A DNA stretch of 52,221 bases from Kaistella palustris DSM 21579 (GCF_000422265.1 NZ_AULL01000002.1:1-52221); one strand, 5' to 3'; positions 19,118 to 27,215 are shown, counted from the stretch's first letter. Numbers and translations: made by a program. The notes: generated by a model from the sequence alone, not told the origin.

Positions 19118-22117
19118 TTAAAAATTACAAAGTAGGCCGAAAGACCACGTTTTTAACGGTGGCAGGAAACTGGTCAGAGGATTTTCAGGATCATATCCAA
19201 AATATTTCGTCACGGTGAGCAGATTCTGACCTTGTACATAAATTCTGGCATTGGTAAAGAAGGTTCCCCGAACGGGAACATCATATCCCAACTGCACATT
19301 TTTAAGCCGGAGGAATGATGCGTCACCCACTGAGGCGGTGCTGTTCTGAAAATAAGGATGTAACGGGTTAGCTGTAGATTGGTACGGCATATAAAGACCC
19401 CCAGGATTCTGCGGTGACCACACGTCAAGCGCCTGCACCGGCAGGTTGTTCATTAACCCCGGCGATGGAATCGAATTATTGAAGTTCCTGTTGCGCTGTT
19501 TTACGAACTGGACGAGAAAGGACAGGTCCCAGTTCCGATAGCTGAGGCGGTTGCTCCACCCTCCGAAAAACCGTACCCCTAGATCTTCAATCACCTTGTT
19601 GTCATCCGGTGCCGAGATCTTTCCGTCGCCGTTATAATCGGTAAAAATATATTTACCGGTAGCCGCGTCGATTCCTTCAAGATTGTAAAGTTTTACAATC
19701 GTTACCGGCATTCCAATGACATAGGTATTGGAATAAGTGGAACCTTCCAGTCCCGGAAATGAAAGCAGTTTGTTCTTCGGAATGCTCATATTGAAGGCGG
19801 TTTCCCACTGCATTGTCCGGCCTTTAAAGGAATGGTAGCCCACCTCAACTTCTACTCCTGTATTTTCCACATCTGCTGCCAGATTTGCAAGCACAGAGCT
19901 GAAACCAGTGACAGTAGGCAATTGGTAGCCGACCAGCTGACTCGACGAGCGGTTGCGGTACCAGGAGGTCGTCAGGCTGAGCCGGTTGGCAAACATCCCA
20001 AGTTCCAGCGCAGCTTCCAGCTTCCGGGTTTTCTCCCAACTGTAGTCGGGATTAAACAGGCGCGACGGAACCAAACCTGTAACTCCGTTGTAGATCATAT
20101 TGGATACGGTATAGGTGTCATGGTACTGATAATCGCCTATATGATCACTTCCCGTGAGTCCGTAACTGCCCCTCAATTTCCCTGTGCTCAGCCATTTCAG
20201 ATCTTTCACGAAGTTTTCCTCAGAGAATATCCAGGCGGCACCCACCGCCCCGAAATCTGCAAAACGGTTGTTGGGTCCGAAGCGGCTGGAACCATCACGC
20301 CGCCCGGTCAGGTTTAGCAGATAGCGCCCGTTATAACGGTAGTTGACCCGGCCGAAAACCGCCGCATAGCGGTATTCCGTCGTCAGTTGATCCCCAACCG
20401 TCTTGGTTTTTGCCGCTGCGATATTGCTGATCAGGGCATTGCTCTCAAAACCGGTACCGGTCATATAACCCTGTCCCAGCTGGTCCTGCTGCACGGTTGC
20501 GCCCGCAAGGGCAGTGAGCCTGTGCCTGTCTCTGATAAATGTCCAGCTCACCTGCGGTTCAACCACGTAGGAGAACCGGTTCTGGTCAGACTTGCTTGCC
20601 CGCGAAGTGGAACTGTTAAGCCCCTGTGCGGTAGCGGGATTATACAGCGTGTTCGGCTGGAAGGACCATTCTTCAAAGTCCTGATACGTGATCCCCCCAT
20701 TGAGTTTAACAGTAATATTTCTAAGCAGTTCAAAACTGGCCGTAAGGTTCGTCATGAATTGTTTATTCTCATTGGTATAGTTCCCTTTGAAGGCGGCAAC
20801 CGGATTAGTGAAGGTGCCGTTGGCCCAGTTCAGACTGCCGTCTGCCCCATAAAGCTCCGGCGCATTGGGCGGCAGTAGGAAAGCCTGCCTTGTAATATCC
20901 GTGCCTACCGCATTATTTTTCAGCAGCGCAATATTGTTGGCCATACTCAGTTGCAGCCGTTGATCCCGGGAGTGGTGGGTGACACTGTTGGACAGGGTGT
21001 TGGCAGTATACCGGAAACCGTTGCCGAAAGGGGTCGTCTGTTCGGTGTGTCCCACACTGATGCGGAAGCGGGTCAGCTCACTGCCACCACTAACCGAAGT
21101 ACGTACCTCTGTCATCGTAGCGCTATTGCCAAGCAGTTCTTCCGGCCAGTCCGTATTTCGTGTTGGGTCCCACGTACCGTTCACATCGTATGCATTCGCG
21201 GGAAAAGTTGTGACCCCGCTGTTTGTATACGCCTGGCGGCGCATCTGCAGGTATTGCGCGGTATTCATCATTTTGAGATTATTCAGGGCTTTGCTGATTC
21301 CGTAGTTGGCTGTAAAAGAAAGGCTGGTCTTACCGGATTTTCCTTTTTTCGTGGTGATCAGTACTACACCGTTGGCCCCACGCGATCCATAGATTGCTGT
21401 AGCATCAGCGTCCTTCAGTATTTCGAAGGTTTCAATGTCATTCGGATTGATGCTGTTTAAAGGACTGATACTGCCCAGCGGCAGTGCGGTCGCCGAATAT
21501 TTCGTGGGAGTGTCCATGCCGATTACAATACCATCAACAACATAGAGCGGCTGATTGCCGTCTGTACCGCTGTTAGCAATAGTACGGAGGCTGTTGCGCC
21601 CGCGGATCTGAACCTGGTAGCCTCCACCGGGTACACCACCATTCTGTGTAATACTCACCCCCGCCATTCTCCCCTGTACGGCAGCGAGTACGTTACTCAC
21701 AGGCTGGTTTTCGATGTCTTTGGCGGTAACGCGGGAAATGCTGCCCGTACTTTCTTTCGCTTTCACCTCGTAGTACCCGGCATTAAGGGTGACTTCCTGG
21801 ATTGCACTTTCCTTTCCCTTGAGCGAAATCGCAAAGTGGCTTTTACCGTCGGTCACGATTTTTCCCTCTGTGTACTCCGGATGTCGGAAAACAAGGATGG
21901 GATTTTCGCCAGTGATCTCAAGTCTGAATGCACCCGCGGAGTTAGTGGTGGTGGCCTGCGAAGTGCCGCTTTGTGAAACTACCACCCCGCTCAGGGGCTT
22001 CTCGCCGTCATTTACGGTTCCCGTGACGGTCCGGGTCTGCGCGTGTACTGTGCAGTACGCGGCGGAGAGCAGGAAGGCAAAGGTCAACCCTGCCGGCCTG
22101 CAAAACTTTTTTTTCAT
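19118..22117 (-). CDS. SusC/RagA family TonB-linked outer membrane transporter
   Basis: This 999-residue TonB-dependent transporter has a signal peptide ending in TVHAQ and a carboxypeptidase-regulatory-like beta domain (about 30-105). The plug contains the family hallmark NPNDIETFEILKDADATAIYG and GVVLITTKKGK (about 215-255). A 22-strand barrel follows, ending in the aromatic SFGLLCNF. It pairs with the downstream SusD and probably imports peptides or another oligomer. It is the first gene of a three-gene operon (susC, susD, S9 peptidase). At under 1000 residues it sits at the short end of the SusC range. Confidence 0.95.
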   Translation of the reverse strand: MKKKFCRPAGLTFAFLLSAAYCTVHAQTRTVTGTVNDGEKPLSGVVVSQSGTSQATTTNSAGAFRLEITGENPILVFRHPEYTEGKIVTDGKSHFAISLKGKESAIQEVTLNAGYYEVKAKESTGSISRVTAKDIENQPVSNVLAAVQGRMAGVSITQNGGVPGGGYQVQIRGRNSLRTIANSGTDGNQPLYVVDGIVIGMDTPTKYSATALPLGSISPLNSINPNDIETFEILKDADATAIYGSRGANGVVLITTKKGKSGKTSLSFTANYGISKALNNLKMMNTAQYLQMRRQAYTNSGVTTFPANAYDVNGTWDPTRNTDWPEELLGNSATMTEVRTSVSGGSELTRFRISVGHTEQTTPFGNGFRYTANTLSNSVTHHSRDQRLQLSMANNIALLKNNAVGTDITRQAFLLPPNAPELYGADGSLNWANGTFTNPVAAFKGNYTNENKQFMTNLTASFELLRNITVKLNGGITYQDFEEWSFQPNTLYNPATAQGLNSSTSRASKSDQNRFSYVVEPQVSWTFIRDRHRLTALAGATVQQDQLGQGYMTGTGFESNALISNIAAAKTKTVGDQLTTEYRYAAVFGRVNYRYNGRYLLNLTGRRDGSSRFGPNNRFADFGAVGAAWIFSEENFVKDLKWLSTGKLRGSYGLTGSDHIGDYQYHDTYTVSNMIYNGVTGLVPSRLFNPDYSWEKTRKLEAALELGMFANRLSLTTSWYRNRSSSQLVGYQLPTVTGFSSVLANLAADVENTGVEVEVGYHSFKGRTMQWETAFNMSIPKNKLLSFPGLEGSTYSNTYVIGMPVTIVKLYNLEGIDAATGKYIFTDYNGDGKISAPDDNKVIEDLGVRFFGGWSNRLSYRNWDLSFLVQFVKQRNRNFNNSIPSPGLMNNLPVQALDVWSPQNPGGLYMPYQSTANPLHPYFQNSTASVGDASFLRLKNVQLGYDVPVRGTFFTNARIYVQGQNLLTVTKYFGYDPENPLTSFLPPLKTWSFGLLCNF

Positions 22118-22421
22118 AGTTTTGTTCTGGTTTTTAGTTAGTCATTAATTAATTTCCACGCTCTTTCCCGCGGCTGCAAACTTTAGGGAAAGGGCTTTTT
22201 TATGTCCCTGCGCATCATATCGACCGCGCATACTGATATCTATTTCGCTGTTCTTTCTTCTTTCTTCATCTTTCGCCCTAGATCATCCATCATTCCTCAG
22301 TAATTATCCATTACCCATTATTCATGATCCCTACCACCCTTCATCACTCATCATCCATCATTCATTATTAATTTTTCATTTTTAATTATTCATTATTAAT
22401 TAGTCATTACCTCCTTCTATC

Positions 22422-22490
22422 GGACTGTCTCGCGGGAAAGCAAAACACAACTGATGAAAAAATGAAAACCTCCCCGCTAAAGAACAATCC
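22422..22490. repeat. REP-like palindromic element, copy 1
   Basis: It starts GGACTGTCTCGCGGGAAAGC and ends CCCCGCTAAAGAACAATCC, so the two ends are imperfect inverted copies. It closely matches the element at 22705-22761. A T run follows on the plus side. Confidence 0.6.
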
Positions 22491-22551
22491 TTTTTAGTCT
22501 ATTTTAATTGGTTAAACGTCTTAATTATCTGAACTTTCTCAACTACCCGCC

Positions 22552-22675
22552 ATCTCATATCTCATATCTCATATCTCATATCTCATATTTAATATCTAAT
22601 ATCTAATGTCTCACATCTAATGTCTCAAATCTAATGTCTCAAATCTAACATCTAGCATCTACCGTCTACCGCCTC
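22552..22675. repeat. Tandem heptamer ATCTCAT and degenerate derivatives
   Basis: Five perfect copies of ATCTCAT occupy 22552-22586. They pass into degenerate units such as AATATCT, AATGTCT, CAAATCT, CATCT and CCGTCTA up to about 22675. The tract is non-coding and of a length that can vary by slippage. Confidence 0.85.
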
Positions 22676-22704
22676 TTAACTCCTGGCTCTCGCCTCTTAC
22701 ACCC

Positions 22705-22761
22705 GGATTGCCTCGCGGGAAAGCAACATCAAAAAAACGCTTCCCCGCTGATGAGCAATCC
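22705..22761. repeat. REP-like palindromic element, copy 2
   Basis: It begins GGATTGCCTCGCGGGAAAGC and ends CTTCCCCGCTGATGAGCAATCC. The outer arms GGATTGC and GCAATCC are perfect inverted copies, with further pairing of GGGAAGC-like and GCTTCCCC inside. It is the better preserved partner of 22422-22490. Confidence 0.65.
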
Positions 22762-23049
22762 TTCAAAAAAGCACTGATATGAAGCTTTTGCTTTTCTACG
22801 AAGTATTATTATAAGCACTGACCATGGACCTCATAAATGAAGGCCTTATTTGGAATTTGAAAAGAAATAGAATAAGTGATGTCCCGCGAAGCAGTTAAGC
22901 CGCAATGGCTGCGCAACCATTGTATATGTCATTCTGAATGATTTTAAGGTCATTCCGGGCAGGCAATGAAATTTCCTTTGCTGGGCAAATACATTTCATT
23001 GCTGTGCTGTATACTGTAAAAGTTACGCTTAGGATTGAGAAATCTGAAT

Positions 23050-23245
23050 ACAAAACAGCGTGGGTCTCAACATATCCGACTCGAGGTACTGGTATACCGT
23101 GCAACAGATAAGTGAGCCCACGCCTAGGTCGTGAGCTACTATACTTATCGTCTCGCTGCTAAAAATTACCAGTTTTCAAGTCGAGATTCTAAGCAATAGC
23201 TTCTTTTTTGAAGTATCGCAAAATTACATTTGTGTATGTAATCTT
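23050..23245 (-). ncRNA. Candidate structured small RNA divergent from an HTH gene
   Basis: Read on the minus strand, a perfect -7 box lies at 23250-23257. It is followed by a stem of about 10 pairs with one mismatch and one bulge (plus-strand GCAATAGCTTC, six T's, GAAGTATCGC; 23193-23219). Near the other end is a long-range stem between GCGTGGGCTCA (23113-23123) and TGAGACCCACGC (23058-23069), followed by TGTTTTGT. A competing pairing, GATAAGT (23107-23113) with ACTTATC (23143-23149), would exclude part of that stem. No convincing protein frame covers the element. The RNA assignment is inference; it could instead be a recombination or regulatory DNA site. Confidence 0.4.
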
Positions 23246-23249
23246 GAAG

Positions 23250-23257
23250 CAAATATA
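23250..23257 (-). promoter_or_regulatory. Candidate -7 box (TATATTTG) reading into the structured element
   Basis: The minus-strand TATATTTG matches TAnnTTTG exactly. It points away from the HTH gene at 23325 and into the structured region 23050-23245. Confidence 0.45.
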
Positions 23258-23273
23258 ACAAATATTTTTAATA

Positions 23274-23291
23274 TTCGGACTTTAATCCGAA
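23274..23291. promoter_or_regulatory. Operator-like palindrome TTCGGA-N6-TCCGAA
   Basis: Perfect 6-base arms lie between the minus-strand -7 box at 23250 and the HTH gene start at 23325. That is the expected place for autoregulation, or for joint control of the divergent element. Confidence 0.45.
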
Positions 23292-23324
23292 ATTATTTTG
23301 CTTTTAAGCTATTATTTTGCTAAT

Positions 23325-23546
23325 ATGAACGTAGCAAATAGGAGAATCGTTGAATTTATCCGGGATCAATGGGTAATCCCGATGAATAACAACAGCAAAT
23401 TTGCGAACGAAAACAACATTGATGAGAAAACAGTCCGCCGAATTAGAGAGGACACCACTTATCAGATCAGTTTAGTGACAATCCAAAAAATATGTGAAGC
23501 AAAAGAGTTGCTGTTATACGATTTTTTCAAAATGGTCGGCGTCTAA
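23325..23546 (+). CDS. Small helix-turn-helix DNA-binding protein
   Basis: The 73 residues (MNVANRRIVEFIRDQWV...) have a Cro/XRE-like arrangement: NSKFANENNIDEKTVRRIRE as the likely HTH, then VTIQKICEAKELLLYDFF as the following helices. Start is ATG 23325; a TTG nine codons upstream is also in frame but gives a hydrophobic extension unlike the family. It is probably a repressor acting on its own promoter and on the divergent structured element. The flanking DNA is AT-rich. Confidence 0.75.
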   Translation: MNVANRRIVEFIRDQWVIPMNNNSKFANENNIDEKTVRRIREDTTYQISLVTIQKICEAKELLLYDFFKMVGV

Positions 23547-23586
23547 TTTTTGCTGACCACGCAAACTGGCTCTACACTACCATGCT

Positions 23587-23736
23587 TTAATTCCCAAACC
23601 TTTGGTAATATCTCTCAGAACATTGCTGCAGAACCTGCTCTGTTTCTTGCAAATCCTTTCGCAGCACAGTAATCCACATAAGAAGAATAATTATAATGGC
23701 CACAGCGATAACATTGTAAATTTTAAGAGTTCTCAT
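23587..23736 (-). CDS. Small single-span membrane protein (49 aa)
   Basis: A minus-strand frame of 49 codons encodes a basic N-terminus (MRTLKIYN), one hydrophobic helix (VIAVAIIIILLMWITVL) and a polar helical tail rich in Gln and Glu (RKDLQETEQVLQQ). The positive-inside layout and clean stop are what a real small membrane protein would show. It converges on the HTH gene with a 40-base gap. No family assigned. Confidence 0.5.
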   Translation of the reverse strand: MRTLKIYNVIAVAIIIILLMWITVLRKDLQETEQVLQQCSERYYQRFGN

Positions 23737-24075
23737 AAGTATGTTTTCTGCAAATATATCATTCAACTCAAAAACAGAAAGCTTGCATCTAAATAAAGGG
23801 TGATAAAACCCTTTCAGAATGTGTTTGTGGGCTCAATGACGGCTGTGACAGTTCAGTTAAAAATGACAGATTTTCATGCATGTAAGCATGTCGGAGTTTA
23901 CTTTCAAACTTAGCCTTTTACCAATGGACTAACCTAAGTAAAATACCTATAGAGGCAAATTACTTTTAAAATTGTAAAATCTTGAGCCAACCATAAATGC
24001 TATTAAAACAGTTATTGTTCACATTACAGAGTAATAGATCTAACATTTTTCTTAATTTAAGAAAATTTTATTACA
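23737..24075. other. AT-rich spacer without a recognised gene
   Basis: I see no gene. A short hairpin CATGC-ATGTAA-GCATG lies at 23875-23890. The sequence becomes strongly AT-rich toward the GNAT gene. The 64-codon plus-strand frame at 23602-23796 has no protein-like character and overlaps the small membrane protein on the other strand. Confidence 0.5.
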
Positions 24076-24083
24076 TATATTTG
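24076..24083 (+). promoter_or_regulatory. Candidate -7 box (TATATTTG) for the GNAT gene
   Basis: Exact match to TAnnTTTG, 38 bases upstream of the ATG at 24122. Confidence 0.5.
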
Positions 24084-24121
24084 AAAGTTAGCAGATTGTA
24101 AAAAAAAGTCCAACTTAAAAG

Positions 24122-24805
24122 ATGGAAGATTTAGAAATTGACTTTAAACCGACCTTTGATGATTTAAATCAAATAAAAAGTTGGGGATCAAATTTGGATT
24201 CAAATTTTTCAACCATTTTACAATCTTTAAATAGTAGCGACTTAATTGTTGCAAAATATAAAAATGAAATTGTAAGTTATTTTGCTTGCAGCAAAAAAGA
24301 AGTAACTATTTTTATTTCCCTTGCAGAGACAAAAAAAGAATTTCAAAAAAAAGGTATTGCCGGTACAATACTAAAAACATTAATTACGCATTTTAAATCC
24401 TCTCATTTTAAAGCATTTTATCTTTATTGCTCACCTCAAGAATCACAATATTTTTGGACTAAAGTTGGATTTAAATATTTTCCAAAAGATTCTGACCACA
24501 GGAAAATTTTTATGTATAAAATTTTTGGTGAAGTTAAGTCACCTGAAGTATGTAATGATGTGCAATTTAAAGATTATATTGAAATTTGGGATAAGGAATG
24601 GCCCGACAAGAATGAAACACCAAAATGGATTTGCGAGTTAGAATTTAAAAAGGGATCAAACGAGCTTCTTAAGCCAATTTTATTTTTTGGGAATTGCAAA
24701 TGGCAAATTAAGGTGGTTAAAAATAATACCTTAAAAATATTAAGATATAAAGAACTAGACAGAAATAGCGAAATTTATGAATGTTTTTACATACCAATCA
24801 TATAA
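24122..24805 (+). CDS. GNAT family N-acetyltransferase
   Basis: This 227-residue protein would transfer an acetyl group from acetyl-CoA to an unknown acceptor. The GNAT core is visible in strand-helix order: FACSKKEVTIFISLAETKKE, then the acetyl-CoA loop QKKGIAGTILKTLI (motif A) and AFYLYCSPQESQYFWTKVGFKYF (motif B). About 90 residues beyond the core are specific to this protein. Very low G+C compared with the flanking genes and a private -7 box suggest it arrived as a single-gene cargo unit. Confidence 0.75.
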   Translation: MEDLEIDFKPTFDDLNQIKSWGSNLDSNFSTILQSLNSSDLIVAKYKNEIVSYFACSKKEVTIFISLAETKKEFQKKGIAGTILKTLITHFKSSHFKAFYLYCSPQESQYFWTKVGFKYFPKDSDHRKIFMYKIFGEVKSPEVCNDVQFKDYIEIWDKEWPDKNETPKWICELEFKKGSNELLKPILFFGNCKWQIKVVKNNTLKILRYKELDRNSEIYECFYIPII

Positions 24806-24809
24806 ATGC

Positions 24810-25091
24810 AATAACAGTTTTGCTACAATCTTCGATTGCCTCAAAAAAGAATATCGTAAGTCAAAGCACCATCACCTGTTTGAAAAGAAATTAGGCAACA
24901 TCGTGGAGAAAAAAGTATAAATCAAGGAAGATGAAATCTGGGCACGGAAAGCCAAGATCTACATTTCGGATGAAATTAAATATTTTGGAACAGGACATCA
25001 TTATCGAGTTTGCACTTATGACAAGTAAGGAACTCATAAAATGTTCTTATCCGAAAAACTGGCAGACGAAATCGAGAACAAAAAAAACTAA
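24810..25091 (+). pseudogene. Decayed coding remnant interrupted by in-frame stops
   Basis: One plus-strand frame reads as protein-like sequence (ATIFDCLKKEYRKSKHHHLF, DEIWARKAKIYISDEIKYFG, GTHKMFLSEKLADEIENKK) but is broken by two in-frame stop codons (TAA at about 24918 and 25025) and has no start. It is less AT-rich than its neighbours. I do not recognise the parent family. The final stop is at 25089-25091. Confidence 0.35.
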
Positions 25092-25180
25092 GGGAATATA
25101 TTACTAACGGAATTCCAGATCCACAAATACCTCGGAACGGTAAGCAGGTCACTCATCGTCAATAATACCTTATAAAAATG

Positions 25181-25202
25181 GCGTTTTAAAAGCGTAAAAC
25201 GC
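25181..25202. repeat. Perfect stem-loop GCGTTTTA / TAAAACGC
   Basis: Eight-base perfect arms enclose a 6-base loop (AAAGCG) in the spacer between the decayed remnant and the next gene. There is no T run, so it is not a classical terminator. Confidence 0.4.
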
Positions 25203-25304
25203 TTGTCCGGGCGTTTAAGAACCGCAGCAATAATATAAAGAGAGATAAGTAGTCATGCATCAATGGTAATTTTACAAATTTAACTGTTATTATAAAAATT
25301 ATGA

Positions 25305-25312
25305 TAAATTTG
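25305..25312 (+). promoter_or_regulatory. Candidate -7 box (TAAATTTG) for the 176-aa gene
   Basis: Exact match to TAnnTTTG, 55 bases upstream of the ATG at 25368. Confidence 0.45.
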
Positions 25313-25367
25313 AATAAATATCAACCCAAAAAAGTCAACCTATTTAACCAATTGACCACTCCAACAT

Positions 25368-25898
25368 ATGACAGAACCGTTAATTTTTGAGATTCCAATT
25401 TATCGCTGTTCAAATGAAAAACATTCCAAAGAAATCTCTACTTTAAGAAATAATTTTTATTCTCAATTCGCAGGTTTGCAGCAAGGATTGCCTTTTGAAT
25501 ATTATAAATTTTTTATTGACGATAATTTTTGCTACTCTTGGAAATACAATGAAATTGTAGGTTATCTTAATTTATATTTCCTCGGAAATCAATTTAGAAT
25601 TGAGTATTGGTTTATAAAAAACGAAAGAATTAATAAAGGAATCAGAAAAAAGAAATTCATTTACTTAGGAAAATTAAGTGAAAAAAACATCCCTACCACG
25701 TATTCGTCTTCTGAAATTCATAATCAGGTTTTAGATGAATATAGAAAGTTGGCAAATTATCAAAAGTTTAGAAAGCGATATATAGACTTATCACAATTAC
25801 TAAACATCGGTAAATTTATTGATTGGAAAAATTTGAGTGAAACTGTTAATCGATTTAAAAATGAAAATTTCAAAATAGAATTTATTGAAAACAAATAG
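25368..25898 (+). CDS. Unknown protein, AT-rich orphan
   Basis: The 176 residues begin MTEPLIFEIPIYRCSNEKH and are rich in Lys, Asn, Ile, Phe and Tyr, with no signal peptide or membrane helix. Aromatic strand-like segments (YYKFFIDDNFCYSWKYNEIVGYLNLYFLG) precede a basic helical half. I do not recognise the family. It stands alone with its own -7 box inside the AT-rich island, so it is probably acquired cargo. Confidence 0.6.
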   Translation: MTEPLIFEIPIYRCSNEKHSKEISTLRNNFYSQFAGLQQGLPFEYYKFFIDDNFCYSWKYNEIVGYLNLYFLGNQFRIEYWFIKNERINKGIRKKKFIYLGKLSEKNIPTTYSSSEIHNQVLDEYRKLANYQKFRKRYIDLSQLLNIGKFIDWKNLSETVNRFKNENFKIEFIENK

Positions 25899-26148
25899 TT
25901 TATGACTGCAATTAACATATTCTGCGACAAACTTCAACAAATTTCTTTCGATTAATTTGCAAATCATGCAGAAGAGCTAAGTCGCCGCTACCTACAGTCT
26001 CCTGCTTTTAAGCTTTTTATAGTTTCTTTTTGTTTTACCTTTTATAATCCACTTTCCTAAACTAGTTATTGTTAGTGGTGTCAACAACAGCGATCTTAAA
26101 AAATTTAAACTTTTATAAAAAATATTTTGTCGTACTAATTGTTATATC

Positions 26149-26169
26149 GTACTTTGTATCTCAAAGTAC
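26149..26169. promoter_or_regulatory. Operator-like palindrome for the winged-helix operon
   Basis: The arms GTACTTTG and CAAAGTAC are perfect 8-base inverted copies around TATCT, ending 8 bases before the ATG at 26178. The left arm includes TACTTTG, close to a -7 box. A protein bound here would block both transcription and translation. The winged-helix protein encoded second in this operon is the obvious candidate; that link is inferred. Confidence 0.6.
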
Positions 26170-26177
26170 TTTCAGTT

Positions 26178-26789
26178 ATGAATACGAATAAATATCCTGA
26201 CGACTTGAAGGAGATAAAAGAGATAATGTCTCGTACTACCCAGTTTATCTCCTTAAGCGGACTTTCAGGCATTTCGACAGGTATCATTGCCTTAGCAGGG
26301 ATATGGTTAACCTATAAGACCGTTTTCAAGAATCAAAATTATTTAGTTTATGATGCAGTAACACTGAGCAACGAAAGAGAAATTTATTTGTTAGCCATCG
26401 CAATAATAACAGTTATTCTTTCCGTTATTAGTGCAGTATTTTTTACGAAAAGGAAGTCGAAAATCCAAAAGCAAATAATTTGGAATAGTCTAACAAAACG
26501 CTTTCTATTCAATTTATTAATACCGCTGATAACAGGTGGTACCTTATGCCTAATGCTCCTGAGTAAAGGGTTTATAGGTTTTTTACCTTCTTTCACTTTA
26601 GTGTTCTATGGCCTTTCGCTAATAAATGGAAGTAAATACACATTTCGTGAGATAAGATACTTGGGAATACTTCAGATATTACTTGGGCTGTTAGCATTCC
26701 AGTTCATCAGTTATAGCTTATTATTTTGGGCTTTAGGCTTTGGGATTGTTCAGATTATTTATGGCTTAATTATACAGAAGAAAAACTAG
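26178..26789 (+). CDS. Multi-span membrane protein of a winged-helix operon
   Basis: The 203 residues have about six hydrophobic helices: SGISTGIIALAGIWLTY, YLLAIAIITVILSVISAVFF, FLFNLLIPLITGGTLCLMLL, FIGFLPSFTLVFYGLSLI, LGILQILLGLLAFQFI and LLFWALGFGIVQIIYGLII. The short cytosolic N-terminus is charged. The start is ATG 26178; the longer open frame would begin inside the palindrome. It lies 3 bases before the winged-helix gene. Such membrane protein plus DNA-binding protein pairs are common in Bacteroidota, but the function is unknown. Confidence 0.75.
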   Translation: MNTNKYPDDLKEIKEIMSRTTQFISLSGLSGISTGIIALAGIWLTYKTVFKNQNYLVYDAVTLSNEREIYLLAIAIITVILSVISAVFFTKRKSKIQKQIIWNSLTKRFLFNLLIPLITGGTLCLMLLSKGFIGFLPSFTLVFYGLSLINGSKYTFREIRYLGILQILLGLLAFQFISYSLLFWALGFGIVQIIYGLIIQKKN

Positions 26790-26792
26790 CCT

Positions 26793-27089
26793 GTGAAAAA
26801 CGTTCTTAACGATTTCGACAAAGCATTTGAAAACAAAATTCGGTTGGGAGTTATGTCAGCATTGGTTGTGAATGAGTTCGTAGATTTCAATACGCTCAAA
26901 GAATTGCTCTCTGTAACAGATGGGAATTTAGCGAGCCATTTAAAGTCGCTGGAGAAGAGTAACTATATTACTTATGAAAAAAAATTCTTCGAACGAAAGT
27001 CAAATACATCATATTCTGCGACAGAATTGGGTAGGAAAGCCTTTATAAAGCACTTACGTTCAATTGAGCAATTAATAAAACAACTATAG
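26793..27089 (+). CDS. Winged-helix transcriptional regulator
   Basis: The 98-residue protein (GTG start) has the compact winged-helix layout of the PF13601-type/ArsR-MarR-like regulators: IRLGVMSALVVNEFVDF, TLKELLSVTDGNLASHLKSLEKSNYI (recognition helix) and the wing EKKFFERKSNTSYSATELG. It follows the membrane protein by 3 bases and precedes a 40-codon membrane gene by 3 bases. It probably represses the operon through the palindrome at 26149-26169. Confidence 0.85.
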   Translation: MKNVLNDFDKAFENKIRLGVMSALVVNEFVDFNTLKELLSVTDGNLASHLKSLEKSNYITYEKKFFERKSNTSYSATELGRKAFIKHLRSIEQLIKQL

Positions 27090-27092
27090 TAT

Positions 27093-27215
27093 ATGAAGAA
27101 CCCAATAAAAAATCAACCCTTTGCCGAAATGCTCGCAATTCTTCTCACACCACTTGGAATAGCTACTATTATTTATATGATCACCATTGAAGGTGACTTG
27201 GACTTCTTCTGGTAA
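27093..27215 (+). CDS. Small membrane protein (40 aa), third gene of the winged-helix operon
   Basis: ATG 27093 follows the regulator's stop by 3 bases and opens 40 codons: a polar start (MKNPIKNQPF), one hydrophobic helix (AILLTPLGIATIIYMITI) and an acidic end (EGDLDFFW). Position and composition support translation as part of the operon. No family assigned. Confidence 0.55.
   Translation: MKNPIKNQPFAEMLAILLTPLGIATIIYMITIEGDLDFFW

Larger units (their letters stand above)
22118..23040. other. Gene-free spacer upstream of susC, rich in low-complexity sequence
   Basis: No supported gene here. About 22260-22415 is a degenerate CATCATTCATTATT tract. Then come two REP-like elements and a heptamer repeat, listed separately. 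The susC promoter should lie in the first ~100 bases. The minus strand has TAAAGTTTG at about 22175-22183, one base off the TAnnTTTG pattern, so I do not call it firmly. Confidence 0.6.

Noticed and set aside
22895..23104. 69-codon minus-strand frame upstream of the HTH gene
   Set aside because: It overlaps the strongly structured element, has no domain and no start context; the palindromic stems explain the sequence better.
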